Source of the DNA: Haemonchus contortus
Lineage: Eukaryota; Nematoda; Chromadorea; Rhabditida; Trichostrongylidae
Assembly (NCBI GenBank): GCA_000469685.2
Contig: LS997565.1
Span: 24,229,272 to 24,293,271, forward strand
DNA length: 64,000 nucleotides
Direction of reading: 5' to 3'
The position numbers and the translations under genes were made by a program. This document shows positions 48,701-61,178 of the stretch, one piece after another (positions within the stretch are counted from its first letter, which is position 1; each line of letters opens with the position of its first letter). The notes beneath the pieces are model-generated. The model worked only from the letters and a program-made list of their open reading frames with translations, was not told the origin of the DNA and did no database searches.

Positions 48701-51700
48701 ATTTGACCTTCCTTTTCTTGATGGTTTTTGTTCTTCAGGTCGTTTTTTCCCATGAGAAGAAGTTGAACTGTGATGGTCCAGACGGAAAGCGATTTTATTG
48801 GCACGACCTGAGGAAGGAAAAAACTTCACTTTTCCAGACGAAACTTCAAGGGAGGAGGAGTCATGGTTTGGGCCGCGATTTCGTCGAGTAAGCGTATCCG
48901 TTTATGTTTTGTGCCGAAGAAGATGAACTCGTCCTTTTATGGGACTGTTATGCGCCGTGAACTTCTCCCTTTCTGGCGTCCAAATCGCCACAGAAATCTT
49001 GTTTTTATGCAAGACAACGCCCCAATCCAAGTCATCAGGAGCACCAATGCTTGGTTCTCTCGGCATCGGATTCCACTTCTGCCCTGGCCGGCGAACAGCC
49101 CCGATTTGAATCCGATGGAAAATGTATGGGGCTTCATGGTGCGGAGAGTTTACGCCCGAAACAAGCGATTCGCAGGCGTCGAGGAGTTGAAAAAAGCGAT
49201 AATCGAAGCATGGCACCAGGTAGATCAGGAGTTGATTGATAGCCTTTATTTGAGCTTAGACCACCGTATTTTCCAAGTAATTTGGAGGAATGATGGACCA
49301 ACTGATTATTGACTTTGCAAATTTCTCTCCTTATTGAATGTTTGTTGTTAAATAAATTAATTTTGTTAGTGGCTGTATCATTTTGCGAAGTTGGAAAAGC
49401 ATCCTTTATTGAAAAATTGACCAAAAAAATGTTTGTGTTTTCGAGCTGGAATTTGGTGATAATGTGCGAATTGCAATTCAAATTTGACACATTTTTTACT
49501 TTGGCAGTTTTTCAGAAACATCATTTACTGTGAGTTTTTGGGAAAGCTAGAGGTGGCTGTATCATTTTGCGACGCACTGTAGTTCAAAATTCAGGATTTT
49601 TTTTTCCAAGTGCGCGAAGCGACGAATAGTCAATCGAGTAGCGACGGCTCTTTGAAACTCGAACGCAAACAAGTTGGGTTGACAGATCTGTCCGAAGGGT
49701 AATGTTTTTAGCGTTGATCGTTCCCGTCTGAGTAATGCCCCTTTGCATGCGAGTTCCATTCAAAAGCGTGGTGGCATACCGAATGCCGTATGACGCCTAT
49801 ACAATGACTTACGAAGACCAACCGGTGCACAAGCCATTGCATTTATCTTCCAGACGAGCCTTGTATCGTTTACTCGAATTGGAAAGTAGGAGAGCCTGGT
49901 TGGCTAGACGGTTATCCATACTGGTTTCGAACACGTGAGCATGAGTCTGTGATAGTGGGCCACTTACCTTTCGCTCGTAGCAGAGGGGAGACGGGCAGCA
50001 GGGTCGGTTATGTGTAGTCGACTCGCCGCGCGTGGCAATCGCGGACCATTACGCCCCGTTATACAGTTCTAGCACTCTTCATACAGCTCAATCAATATGC
50101 GATTATTTTTTTGGCATGATTTTAATGGTGATTTATGAACAGCTGAGTTATGAGATATGTATGTTCTCTCCCGATTCATCATTAAAAGGTATAAGGGGGG
50201 GGTGAACTAATGGAATTGAAAAACATCAGTAAACGTGTTCCTAAGTTTCCAACTCGATAAGACATTTGAAGGATCCAGTGATCGACTGCTACTCTTCCAA
50301 GAATATCTAAGCTGGAGTGTCATCGATATCGTAAATAGAAACTCGTAAGCGACCTCAGCATGTGATAGCAAATAGAGTTTTATTCCGTTCCGCGAAACTG
50401 CTTCACTGAAATCATTGCTAGCACAGGAAACCAACTTTTCAAGTGATCATTGAGAAGCCTCTCTACCTCTGAGACGAAAACAGGCAGTCATTTCTATGCA
50501 CGGTAATAACTCTTCAAAAGCCACACCTCTTCTTCAACGGACAGACGCTGGCGCAGAAAAAAGGGATAGTCGATTCTACTTGTGCTTAGGGACGGTTTTA
50601 GTCAGGGCAGTGAAGTTTTTGCACCTACCAGTGGATCTCAGAATGGGAGAAGACTGGTGAGGGGCTCGATGATTACGTCGTGTAAAAAACTGGGATGGGA
50701 GAAGAATTGAACATGAAAAGAATTTGAAGAACTAGAAAATTAACATCAGAGAATTAATTCGTTAACCGCTGATTCATTTCTTTTCAAAGGCAAGTGTGGC
50801 GTGCTAGTATACTAATCCTGCTCAGACAGCGTCATTACAGGGCTCGCAAAGCGGCTAACCCTACTTTTCTGGCCGTTAATTGTGAGGTTAGATGGTTTGG
50901 ACGAGTTGCTCGTCGCACGAACCGCGTTGTGTGGGTGTCACCCACGTGGCAATGAACGCCCAGGCGCCCCAATACGTAACAATGTGGTTGCGACCCGAGC
51001 AAAATTTGTGTTGTGGGTTGTTCAAAAAGTAATGACGGTTTTTGAGCGTTTTACAAAAAGTTTTACTCCTATCAAGAGAAACTTATAGGCACGGTTCACG
51101 ATAAAAATGGCTACTGAGTTCCTCCCTCAGGAATGCCCAGTGGCCCCCATGGGTGGTAGAAGGGTCCCTCTCGCTCCCAAAATCCCGACGGTCAGGGCAT
51201 AGTGGGAGCACTGTTGCTGTCTTGAGTCGCTTTCCCGCCTCTTAATCGATGTCACGTCACACGAGTGTCGAATCAATACAGATTGCTACCAATCGTTCTG
51301 GGACCCACAGACAATCAGCTGATCGCCTATTGATGATACGATGTTTTTCTCCCATTCTTTTTTCGTTCGCTACCTTTTTGCTGCCACGATCCCTTTTTTG
51401 ATTTTCTACCCCTAAAGGCTGGAAAAGGTGAGCTATTTTTGCTGTAACTATGTTTTTTGCTTACTTATGCTTATAAGCGGATGTATTTTTGCTTATCGTA
51501 GTCAGATATTTGCACCAGTACCCACACGTACGCAATGACGCGCTGTGCGTAGCTTGTCCAAAAGCCCCACTCTTCTTCATTCTTCCGGTCTCAATCTCGT
51601 CCAGCCCCTTTTTTAACAATTTTTCGAAACTTTTTTTCACTTCGGAAATACCAATCCACGCAGTTCCTTCAGCTCCCTCGCACTATTTCCCGTCTTATCT

Positions 51701-54700
51701 TCCATTCTTCGTCATGATCTCAGTTACCCGAAATTATCGATGCTCGCCCCTCGCATCCCAAAAAACTGGACCACATAAGATTCGGAATTTTCATCTTCGA
51801 TAATAGTAAAGGGATCTCGATGAAGTATTGCAACAACCGAAATAAATGGTATTCGGATGGGGCGAGATTAGGGCTGTATGGGTGAATCAGCATCAATTTT
51901 TACCCACGATAATTTTTGCCGAGTCACCAAAAATTCATGCGATCTATATTCGTCACAGTATAATACAACTCCTTGGCGACCCGCTAGTTTCCGAAGGCCA
52001 ATTTCTCCGAAATCCTATCCAGATTCAGCTTTCGACTTCTGGTTGAGCTGGTTTATCATGTACGACCATGATCGTTTAGAGTAATATTATCGTCAACATT
52101 CCGACCTTAATCACCGCCATTATTCGCTTCAGAAAGAGTTTGTCTTCATCGCTTCGGAGTGCAACTCGGAGACACCGGCGTCAAGTGTATTTGAAGGGGC
52201 TCCCCTGCTGTACGCGAATGATTACCCTGCCACGCAGTTTTATATTTCTTACGCGATCCCAGCTACAGCGAATACTTTGAGTGAAGGTGGATGATTTTTC
52301 TCACGTTAGCGCTCCCTCCTAGTATGTCGTCATTTTGTGCGCGATCACAACGCTAGCTCTGCTCGCGCGAGATTGACAAAGGGCTGGATTGCCTTCACTC
52401 CCAACGACAACGATTTAATGGGAACCTAATGAAGACATAAAAAGATATAACAGTTAAATAAAATAACAGATGGACAAATGTAAAAATATTGGACGATTAA
52501 ATGTATTAGATTGTATTGATCAACTGTTTCCATCCCCCTCTCAACTTAATGTCGTCTCTCATATATTCCCATTTTCCGCTCCATCGGTAACAAGTTTTCT
52601 TCCAACTCGAATACCTCCTCTTATGCGTTTTCCAGTTGTCTTCGTGCTTCTGACTTTGTGTCCAGGATGTTGCACAAAACTGCGTTATGACCGTCCTCAG
52701 AAATGATATACTCAAAGGAAGTGCCTGATACGCCGATAACAGTAGAATAACCATTCTTTATAGATTCACAATTTTTCGGACTGCTGCATCACGTTGGGCA
52801 GTGTTACAGTATCCTTTTTCTAACCCTATATTCCATCTCTGATTTCCATTTGTAATTGTTGGCCATGAATCGAAGAAGAGCTCCACCTCCACAACCCAAA
52901 GCACACATGGACAGTCTTCTCTTCATATCAGAAGCATGCTTATCCCTCCTCCTGTGGGGTAAGTCTCGAGGATCCGTTTCCTTCCAGTTAACTCTGTGTT
53001 TGAGTTCCCCTGTGAGCTTCCAAGCTCTCCTCTCCTCTGCTCGTTGTCCCTTTGACTTGAATCTGATCGTTTCCCCAGGGGACCACGATAACGCGATTAC
53101 TTTTTCTTCTTTTTCCTAATTCTTGAATTATCTTTTCCGCACCTTCTCCTGATCGCATTTCCCCGGTCTCTTACATCATCATCACTGTCGTGCTGTCATT
53201 TGATTCATCTGCTTGATTTGCTTGTACTTCTTGGAGCATATGCTACCAATAAGTGCCGTCACCCATCTCATCGTTCCCATTTCCTGGTTCAATTGCCGTC
53301 TTCGATTTTTCCAGCATTCATTCAATACGCGATATTTCTTTGAACTGCTCTTTGTATGTCTGAGCCTTCGTTGAGATCTTTTCAGCTTTTTTTGATTTAA
53401 AATTTCATCTGTTAGTGACTTCTTTGAATGATTACTTGTTTTTATTCAGCTAAAGCAGCATACTTCCGACTTCCCTGTCCCATTCTTTGAAGGAAACGTT
53501 GACATAGGTTGTACTGGGTACCCTCAAATAGCTGGTCGCAACACTAGATGAAAAAACATTCCATTGCGATTTATAAACGAATAGAACGAACACAGAACGG
53601 CGTCTGACGACGGCAGGATGGCTTACCAGAATAGTGGCGAATACGCCGCTGAGGTCGAACATCTCAATGACGGCGAGTTCCTTGTCGACGCATGTCCACG
53701 CCTCTTATTTGGAGTTCATGAGAAAGGCTGTAATCAACATATTCCATTGGAGCACGCGGAAGTTTCATTCATAAGTAAGACTGTGGAGGTACCTAAAATG
53801 AAGCGTGTGTAGCCGGTAGTAATTTCTGCATCGCTGCACGTAATTATCTGGTCTCAAAAACTCGTCTATCCAAGAACTCTGAAAGCCGTTAGGGCTTCTC
53901 GAATTATTCTTTTTCACCGGAACTTTCAGATACTGTGGCAGCGAAGGAAAGTGTCGCTAACCCTTGTTTCGAAATATGTTCACCATCCTTGTAACCTACT
54001 TTCACTTTGGCGAAGATTATAACGAAAGTTTTTTTTCATCGCTTCATCTCTCTCTGCGGAAAACATCGCACTATCGGTGAACAATTCCAGCCGAATGAAC
54101 AGATTCAAAATTTTTTTTGGTGTTTTGGCGAGAAGAAAATAATACCGTTACTTCTCTAACTATGTTTTCTTTATTCAAATTCGCTCTATTTTCCATTGAT
54201 AACGCCGTTGGAGGGTATCAGAGATCGGCACCATTTTACCAATCTTAATTGCCAGACGTGAACCACGCTGCTTTACTTTATCTCGTTTGTGTTTTTCGCA
54301 CAGTCATGTGATATATTGAGTTTGCCAAATCTTCCAAAATCTTTCCGTCAATTGGCATGAACTCTTTGGTGCTCGAATGACCCTCCTTTTGTTTGGAGGA
54401 TTGTGGGGTCGCTAGGTTGATGTGTATGAGGTCGTCGACATGGTCTTTTCTGTTCCCAGTGCAGCTGGTGCTCCGGACTCGTTTTGTACGAAACCGAGAG
54501 GTCCAGCGAATCCACCTGTATCGGACTTTGATTCCACATACAGAAGTGGTCGAGCGCTCAACATACCTTCGATTTCAATAGTGAACGTAGTCAGCTCTTC
54601 AAGAGTCGGTTAGTTTTTCTCAGGGATTTCTGTAGTGCCATGCCAGGGTACGTAAGGTGTCGTTAAAGTGCAACATGTTTGTTGGTTGCTTATTTTGTTA

Positions 54701-57700
54701 GTGATTATGTCGTCATATAATCACCCACTGGTAATATTCGGGAAGATTTTTCCAACGGGAATGTAGCAGATAATTGCGTGTTGTAGAAAGTGCAAGTCCT
54801 CTCTCTTCGAGAGAAAGTGTCGTAACATATTGCGCCGTGCACCAGAAGCGAAGCAGAAGTTTCGGCAATGTCTAGATGCGTCAAATTGGTGGCGAGGCAT
54901 GTAATAATACATCCGTAGCACTGGTCGATCCGTTTTCATTCTCACTGTGAAGGCTTCGAAGTAACCTAACTCAACGTGTGCGAATAGACGCGATTCTTCA
55001 CCTGCGTGATGGTGAATTACATTGTTCGGGGTATTCGTAAGGTAGGCTGTTCAATTTCTGGCACTTTGTGCACCGCTCGAAGTTGCGCAATCCAGTAGTT
55101 CTCGCTTACTTGACACATATGTGACAGGTACATAGGGGGAAATTTTTGTGACCCTCTTCGATGATAGCCATGACTTTTATAAAGGTGGCATGGGACCTTA
55201 GCCGAATCCTTCGATTCGCTCTTCCCCAGCCGCCCACGGCATCTCGGGATACTGTATTTGTCTTTATACAGACTTGGGTGATATAACGACTTTCGAATCA
55301 TGTGATTCACATGAGATAGTTGACGTTGATTGACTAGCATCTTGCTCGCCATACCTCTAATCGAATTGGCTTGCTTTTGAACCGATTTGAAAAAAGAACT
55401 GTTACTGCAAGCCGCTCACTACGAGTAATTCTTCCTTCCTCCCCAGTGAGGGAGGGCCTTATAAAAATTTTAAGGATGGAATAGTATTCAAAGTGTTCAA
55501 GACGAGGTGCACGGCGCAACACTTGACTATTATAGTATAAAATGACGACGGTAAAACAACTGTCAGTAATCTCGGGACGGCTGCATTAGCACATCCCATC
55601 CTATAAATGCGGAGAGCAATCAATTCCAATGTAAATAGAAACACTTTTTAAAACGTTAATGTCACTGACCAAGAGATCAGTGGGCAATTAAACATATGTA
55701 GCTCAAGGGCTCTCCAATGAGAACAAGAGAACGTCACCGTTCAACATCTTCAGGAGACCCAGACAAAACTTCAGAAGCATTGTGAGAAGGCCCAGAGAGA
55801 GATCCGAGGATTGGGTACAACAGCGCCACTGGCGGCTCCTTTCATTTTCGCATTCTCCTCTTTCAGCGCCACTACCTCCTTCGCCAACTCTCTATTACCT
55901 CTGAGGAGATACTGGAGAAACCTGCTGTTTTTTAGGAGAATACTCAATGCAAATCGTGAATGCTGCGGCAGATATTGATCCTTCGCTAGGAGTGCAGCGT
56001 CCTGGTCACATTTGCTGAATGGCATAGGTGGAGAGCGAAAAATACATGATCGCTCAACCGGCGTTTCCTGAACACGAGAACCTCGATCAGAGAGTGTTCA
56101 TTGGAGCAGACCCCAAACTTTTTCAGAAGTAACAAACACTAGGTAAAAGCACAAAGTGAAGAGATATGAAGATGCACCTCTGTAAGTGGCAGTGAATCCC
56201 AGAGGATCCGCACTGTGCCACACTGATGTTCGTTCGGCTTGCAGAAATTTCTAAAAAAGCAAATAGCAAGAATAAGCGGACAGCCGACGGTACTAATATC
56301 AGTGAGTAGTAAGCTGTCGTTAGCTGAGTGGAGTAACGATTGGCTGTGTACAAAGAAAGCGAATGTAATAATAATAAAATAAAGAAGAGAGAAGAGTGAT
56401 TAATAGAAGAGCAACCGATTGTTTTTTTTTTTCGAAGTGATCTTTTCTCCTCTAGATTCCCTTTAATCGCTTTTGCTTCGACTAACTTTGAAAGTTCGAA
56501 CATTAGTTGGTGGTTGCCAGTATGCGTAGATCCATGCTGTTGTGCCAGCTCGAAAGTCTCTGAGAAGGGAGTTCGTTGTTAACTTGTGGACTCTCTGACA
56601 CTATCGTGGGAATGTCCTCCAAGCCCTTGATACTGTACGTTTCCTATGTTTTGCCGTTTTCTGTACACGCCCTAAGAAAGCAGAATTCAGCACGTAGAAG
56701 ACGAGGGCTCGTTTCCGCCTAGTACACTGGAACAACAGACATTAGTCAGGCTTCCTGATACCGATAACGTTATCGTCTTCAGAGGCTTTCAGATTTTAAG
56801 ATCATGACCACGACACGTTTTGGTTCTTTGCCGTGAAATGAGGCAAGCACTCCGGTCTCAATGATTCTGTCGAACTCCCCACGCATTTCACTTTATTTCA
56901 AAACATGGCGTATCAATGCGTCTGGTACAGTGGCTTCATCACTATTCATGTGAAGATATTAAAGTGGGCGGGATTGGTCCCACATTAGTTAGCCCTCCTA
57001 TCAATCGACTACAAAATGGGGGAATCACTTTGCCGAAGCAGGTTTCCATGGCACGATTCATCTATATGTGTGGTTCCGATAGCACTCGAAGTTACTGCTT
57101 ACATTGACTGCCTAAAGCACAAACGTGCTCCAAGATAGAAATGAACTATATATGCAAAATCTTTCGTATGAAACTGGCCTTAATGGTTGAATTAGGATTG
57201 GTCTTCTGGTGAGCATTAATGATTTTTTGGAGAAATATAGACGTTCCAAACACATGGGAGTTTCGACCCAATTACAAGCTTTTTTTACTAATGCTAGATT
57301 CCGGGGTATTCTACAGTATGCTCGTTCAGAGTCTTATGTGTGGTTCTTCTCCCACTCATACAACATTTGCGTAATCATCAACAAATCAGATTAAAAATGC
57401 GACATATATGTTTGAGCGCTCCCATGGACCACCAAATGACGTTTATGTATTAGTTCTCCTAATACGGCGCGTCCATTCATTTGCGAGCACTAGCAGCAAA
57501 CCACTCACTTCTACTTTTGCAAGCAACAGTTGAGCAAGATTTAGACGAAGATGACGATGTGGCGAGTAGTTCAGCGCAACTGTTTCACGCGATCGATAAT
57601 CACATCCCCCATCTCGCAGCAGTCCTACCCTTGGATAATGAAATTCTTACGGGGGCCCTACCAACTGTACCTTTTGCCCTTATAAGTTATAGGTTATGAG

Positions 57701-59776
57701 TTTATTACGCCTGCGGAAGGCAAACGTGAGGAAGGAAACAAACCACAATGTAAATATCGAACATCTGTACAAGCAACCAATGCGTAATACAAAGATAAAT
57801 TAGTTAGTTAATCATTTTCAAGAATCGTCAGTACCACCCCCTTCTGTCATGACCTCATCTCGAAATGTGACCGAATCGAAATTTGGCGTTTTTATTTCAC
57901 CGGATCGTGGAGGGGAGACATTTTGCGCTATCGTAGCTGTGCAGTCTGTTTTGATACTGAGTGAGCCGGTTGGACTTCAAAAGACATCGCTAGAGCGCTC
58001 TACAACGTACGCTTGAAGCCGTTAACTTGGATGCACTGGTTACCCAGAAGCGTGACAGAGCGTAGGGAGGATTGTGGGATCAAAGAGATCAGTGCGCTCA
58101 AGTCGGCCGGATAGTTGGTGACCACCAGAAGTCCAGAAACGGTCTACGCTGTTTCTAACCTCTTACCAGCTTTTTTTCATGCGTATTTGATGTTCTTGGA
58201 GCGCTGGAGAGAAACCAAAGACGATAGGTCTGCCATCGATACTCATTTGCTCCTCGCGAGCGCGAGCATCCTTCATGGACTGCATCTTCGTTTGGTTGAC
58301 TTGCAGCCTACTTTCCTGTTTCAATGACTTCTGCAAGCATAGTCTCAGCATCCGTAACGCTGCTTGAAAAGGGTCCTGGGTCGTCCGCGTGGGTCCAATA
58401 GTGTGTTGAAGAACTATTCGATAATCTTTCCTTTGCCGACATCAATTTATGCCAATCATCTTTTTCTTTTCACTTACAAAGCCATAAAATCGCAGTAACA
58501 CTTGATGAATATAAAGGATCCTCACAGCTTAGCCTCGCATTTCATTCCCAACAAAGAATTCATTGAGGCAAATCATTTGCATCATAAGAGACTCTCCACT
58601 CATTTTTCCCAACACAAGTCGTTTTGTGGTGCGATGTCTTCTAACTGAGGACAACGCTTTTCAAGGCTAGCAAATGAGTGGACGGTACTGTCTTTTTTTA
58701 AGGACTTGTTATGTGGGAGGGTGTAGGTTACGGTTGAATTTGCATTTAAATCAGATGACTATGGCACTACTGCGTGCGCCTCTGTGACTGTGGGAATTCA
58801 TGTATAATATTACGCCAGCCACCCCTCTCACCCTCTTGTGCGAGTGGACCTCTCTCCTTCGCCAGTCTCTACCCGCATTTTCAAGGCTTCGGAGCCTTTT
58901 CGATTAATTTTTCGATAAGACTTTAAATATAGGTTTGATTCCATCTCCAGCCACTTTGGGACCCACCCCTTTACCGTTGAAGTTTGACCTTCCTTTAGCT
59001 TCAAGATTTAAGCTTTAACGCCGTTTTTAGCGCCTTAATTTTTCAAGGACGCTGGAGCGTTTTCTACCCTGCATAAAGATTGTCGGCCTAAACCACGCTT
59101 ATTATGTTAGGCGCGCTACGAAGCCGTGAAAATTTAACATCTCTCCCTTTCATAGCCCTCTCCTCCACTTTTGAACAAACCCAGCATACATTGAACTTGT
59201 TCCGCAAACATGACTCACTTGGTCCCTGCCATTCTCACGCTTCTCCAGCTCCTTAAAAGCGATGTGCGCTTTTTTACGTTGGGTTTACGCTTTCTCAACG
59301 CAAATTGGCTCGAGGTTGGAGGATTTTTCCTGAAGCGTGTGTGATCGGAGTGAACTGGCTTATTCGCTCATGTTTTTGATTAAGTGCACGATAGAATTTC
59401 ACTAACTGCTAGACATGACCACCTCTTCTTTTCATTGTTAAACATGTTAAACATCTCGGTGAAAAGGGGTGGATGCCTTGCCACATTTTCTCAAAAAGTT
59501 ATAGGTTAGGCGTATAATGAAAAAAATTAATGTTATATATTTCAGCGAAGCCATCCCTTGTTCCAGTTGGAGTGCAATACATCTTCAATACCGTAATCGA
59601 CGAATTGCAAAAGCATCCCGACAGAAGGTACTGATACTTAAACCTTCTCGCAATCGTGTGCCTTCTTCTTTTGGATTCTTATAGATTCTCCTTTGCCGAA
59701 ACTGGATTTCTTTGGCGTTGGTACAATGATCACAGCGATTTTCACAAACACAGCCTTCAGAAACTCGTCAAAACTG
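45747..59776 (+). CDS. Lysosomal-type alpha-mannosidase (GH38), 5' exons only
   Basis: Glycosidase that removes alpha-mannose from N-glycans in the lysosome. Exons: 45747-45827, 46991-47099, 59546-59627, 59685-59776; all splice in phase. Exon 1 encodes a signal peptide ([16 protein letters not shown], cleavage likely near VQA) followed by RQTCSWE. Exon 2 has the GH38 zinc-site signature [14 protein letters not shown] and KTVDQYYYG; the His and Asp of HTHDD are zinc ligands in the family. Exon 3 continues [20 protein letters not shown] and exon 4 [13 protein letters not shown], matching the next conserved helix and strand (V-Q-Y-I-L-D...F-F-x-R-W-W). The nucleophile Asp region and the C-terminal 800 or so residues are not in the window. 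Intron 2 is 12.4 kb and holds a Tc1-like element and a BEL/Pao remnant. Confidence 0.88.
45962..46371. repeat. G-rich foldback repeat, copy 3
   Basis: A left G-rich end (GAGGGGGAGGGGGACGGGG) and right CCCACCAACTACATTTCCACC resemble the other two copies. Inside, GCGCTAGAACGCAGAGAAAG at the left is mirrored by CTTTCTCTGCGCTCTACCTC at the right. It lies in intron 1 of the alpha-mannosidase gene. No target duplication was found. Confidence 0.5.
47986..49579 (+). mobile_element. Tc1-like transposon with IR/DR ends, inactivated
   Basis: TA dinucleotides (47984-47985, 49580-49581) flank 1594 bp with inverted repeats of about 215 bp starting CAGTGCGTYGCAAAATGATA. Each inverted repeat has an outer and an inner copy of TCGCAAAATGATACARCCAC (outer from 47993, inner 48173-48196; mirrored at 49368-49390 and at the right end), an IR/DR layout like that of fish Tc1 elements. 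The transposase starts at 48272 ([16 protein letters not shown]), with HTH domains, [17 protein letters not shown] (second Asp) and [11 protein letters not shown] (Glu). A likely 52-nt intron is at 48687-48738. Defects: a frameshift near 48380, another in the A-run near 48820, and His in place of the first catalytic Asp (FSHEKK). Confidence 0.9.
50000..54340 (+). other. Interior of alpha-mannosidase intron 2, little recognised
   Basis: No exon fits the gene between 47099 and 59546. A mariner-TIR-like sequence GGGTTGTTCAAAAAGTAATG occurs at 51015-51034 without a partner or transposase. Open frames such as 51489-51803, 52856-53119 and 53618-53812 have no recognised motif. Confidence 0.4.
54350..55520 (-). 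mobile_element. BEL/Pao retrotransposon pol remnant (integrase region)
   Basis: Minus-strand frames read in order: [15 protein letters not shown] (55334-55522), [18 protein letters not shown] and [11 protein letters not shown] (55017-55352, the region before and in the integrase zinc-binding domain), [14 protein letters not shown] (about 54950) with a degraded integrase core (54721-54945), then [20 protein letters not shown] (about 54540-54600). These are the conserved blocks RCRGRLG, Y-W-I-P-x-x-R, H-V-G-L-D-Y-F-G-P and the N-S-R-P-L-T-Y-V region of BEL/Pao pol. The frames shift repeatedly, so it is not functional. No LTR was found. Confidence 0.8.
55523..59545. other. Rest of alpha-mannosidase intron 2, no feature recognised
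   Basis: A minus-strand frame at 55771-56025 has a short coiled-coil-like segment ([20 protein letters not shown]) and could be a retrotransposon gag fragment. A plus frame at 57481-57699 is Leu/Ala/Asp-rich with an acidic run (DLDEDDD) and coding-like composition, but no splice sites or family were recognised. Confidence 0.35.
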
Positions 59777-59872
59777 GTGACTTTACTGGCTTGCTCCCTT
59801 GCCTTATTGTATCTTTTTCTGAGTCGTTTTTCTGTGACGCTCAGACTCAACGTTAACTTCGTATGCCAAATA

Positions 59873-60765
59873 TTGGGTTGTAACATAAGTTCGTAGAGTT
59901 TTGTGTTAGGGACATTTTACAACGAATCGCTTTATTTTTTCGTGAAGTGTATATATTCATTTGAAAGAGCTCTTTCTCCTCTATAAAACGGTATTATTCG
60001 TTTTTTTTGATAGTCTAGTTGTACGTCTTTTTTCTGGCTCAGAATTGGAATATCCAGGAGGAGAAAATCAACATTTTCGACATCTGCTTTTCATCGAGGT
60101 CAATAAGCAGCCGAAGCCGATCGGGACATATGCAGTTGTACGAGGAAGGTGTCTTAGGTGTGTCTCTGGGTGGCCCCAGGAGAGACACCGAAGCCGAGAG
60201 TCAAGCAAGACCTTCACTCAAAAAAGGTCATGATTTGCGCTTGGTGAGACTGGAAAGGCATGGTGCACTGCTTGAAATGCTCGAACGAAACGCTACTGTC
60301 AACAAGGAGGTCTACATTGCCCAGCTAAACCGTGTTAGCGAGGCTATTCGGCTGAAAAGACCCGATAGACAAGGTCAGGTCATCTTGCTCCACGTCAACG
60401 CCAGTCCCAATAATGCCTAAGTCGTCGAAACAGCACTCCAAAAGCTTGATTGAGTGGTTCTTCAGCATCCACCGTGCCCTCCGGATCTTGCACCTACCGA
60501 CTACCATCTTTCCGCTCAGTGTCAAACCAAATTAGGAGTGTTACCTTCGTTGGCGAAGAGGTCCTCAAAAACTGGCTCAACAACTTCTTCGACACCAGAC
60601 CGGCCAATTCTTGGCGAAACGGCATCAACAAGTTGGTCGAGAGATTGGAAGAGGTCGTAAACAGTAATAGGAGGATACATCATTGATTGATTTATTATTA
60701 TAATTATTGTTTTTTGTTAAAATAAATCTTTGTGAAAAACTCTACGAACTTATGTTACGATCCAA
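59873..60765 (+). mobile_element. Mariner with intact TIRs, internally deleted
   Basis: TA flanks (59871-59872, 60766-60767) enclose 893 bp. The left TIR TTGGGTTGTAACATAAGTTC is mirrored at the right end (GAACTTATGTTACGATCCAA); the match runs about 30 bp. Inside, the C-terminal half of a transposase is readable: LERHGALLEMLERNATVNKE and a second-Asp motif changed to LLHVNASP (60019-60420), then VLKNWLNNFFDTRP and KLVERLEEVVNSN (60450-60686). The N-terminal DNA-binding half is missing and the second catalytic Asp is lost. It sits just after exon 4 of alpha-mannosidase, inside the following intron. Confidence 0.88.
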
Positions 60766-61135
60766 TAGTTCGGCTTCGCCTAATGAGCTCTCAGGAAAAA
60801 ATACTTGAATGTCGACGTCACTTTTTCTGTAGCCTAGCAATAGTTTGCCTTATCGCTTCGGATAAGCCTCATAAGAATCCGGTTTGACTCTTCTAGGATC
60901 CTGCTTCCTCGACTTTATAAGCTCTAGCAATGTCGAATTAGAGAGAGTGACACAACCAGGCTGACTCACACGATGTTACCCTTTGTCAGTCTTGCTTTAT
61001 TGACATAACTGTGCAAGAAACAATGTTTGAAACACAGTGAAGATTTCCACGTTCGGTCTTCTTGAAACCTGGGCATGTCACATAATGTTTCTACACTGTT
61101 TTCCCGTACAGGTTTGTTATGATGAAGCCGCTTTA

Positions 61136-61178
61136 TTAGGTCGACGTTTCGAACAACTCGTCGTCTTCAAGGACCTAA
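61136..61178 (-). ncRNA. Hammerhead-ribozyme-like motif after the GIY-YIG gene
   Basis: On the minus strand: TTAGGTC, CTTGAAGA, a hairpin CGAC-GA-GTTG, TTC, GAAA, CGTC, GACCTAA. TTAGGTC and GACCTAA are exactly complementary (7-bp stem I). GAAA followed by C-G and the GUC triplet matches the hammerhead catalytic strand, with ACGT as a minimal palindromic stem III. The core has one extra T relative to CUGANGA and stem II is not flush with GAAA, so this copy may be degenerate. It lies about 300 bases after the GIY-YIG stop codon. Confidence 0.45.

Noticed and set aside
51015..51034. Mariner TIR-like sequence GGGTTGTTCAAAAAGTAATG
   Set aside because: No inverted partner and no transposase nearby, so it is not listed as an element.
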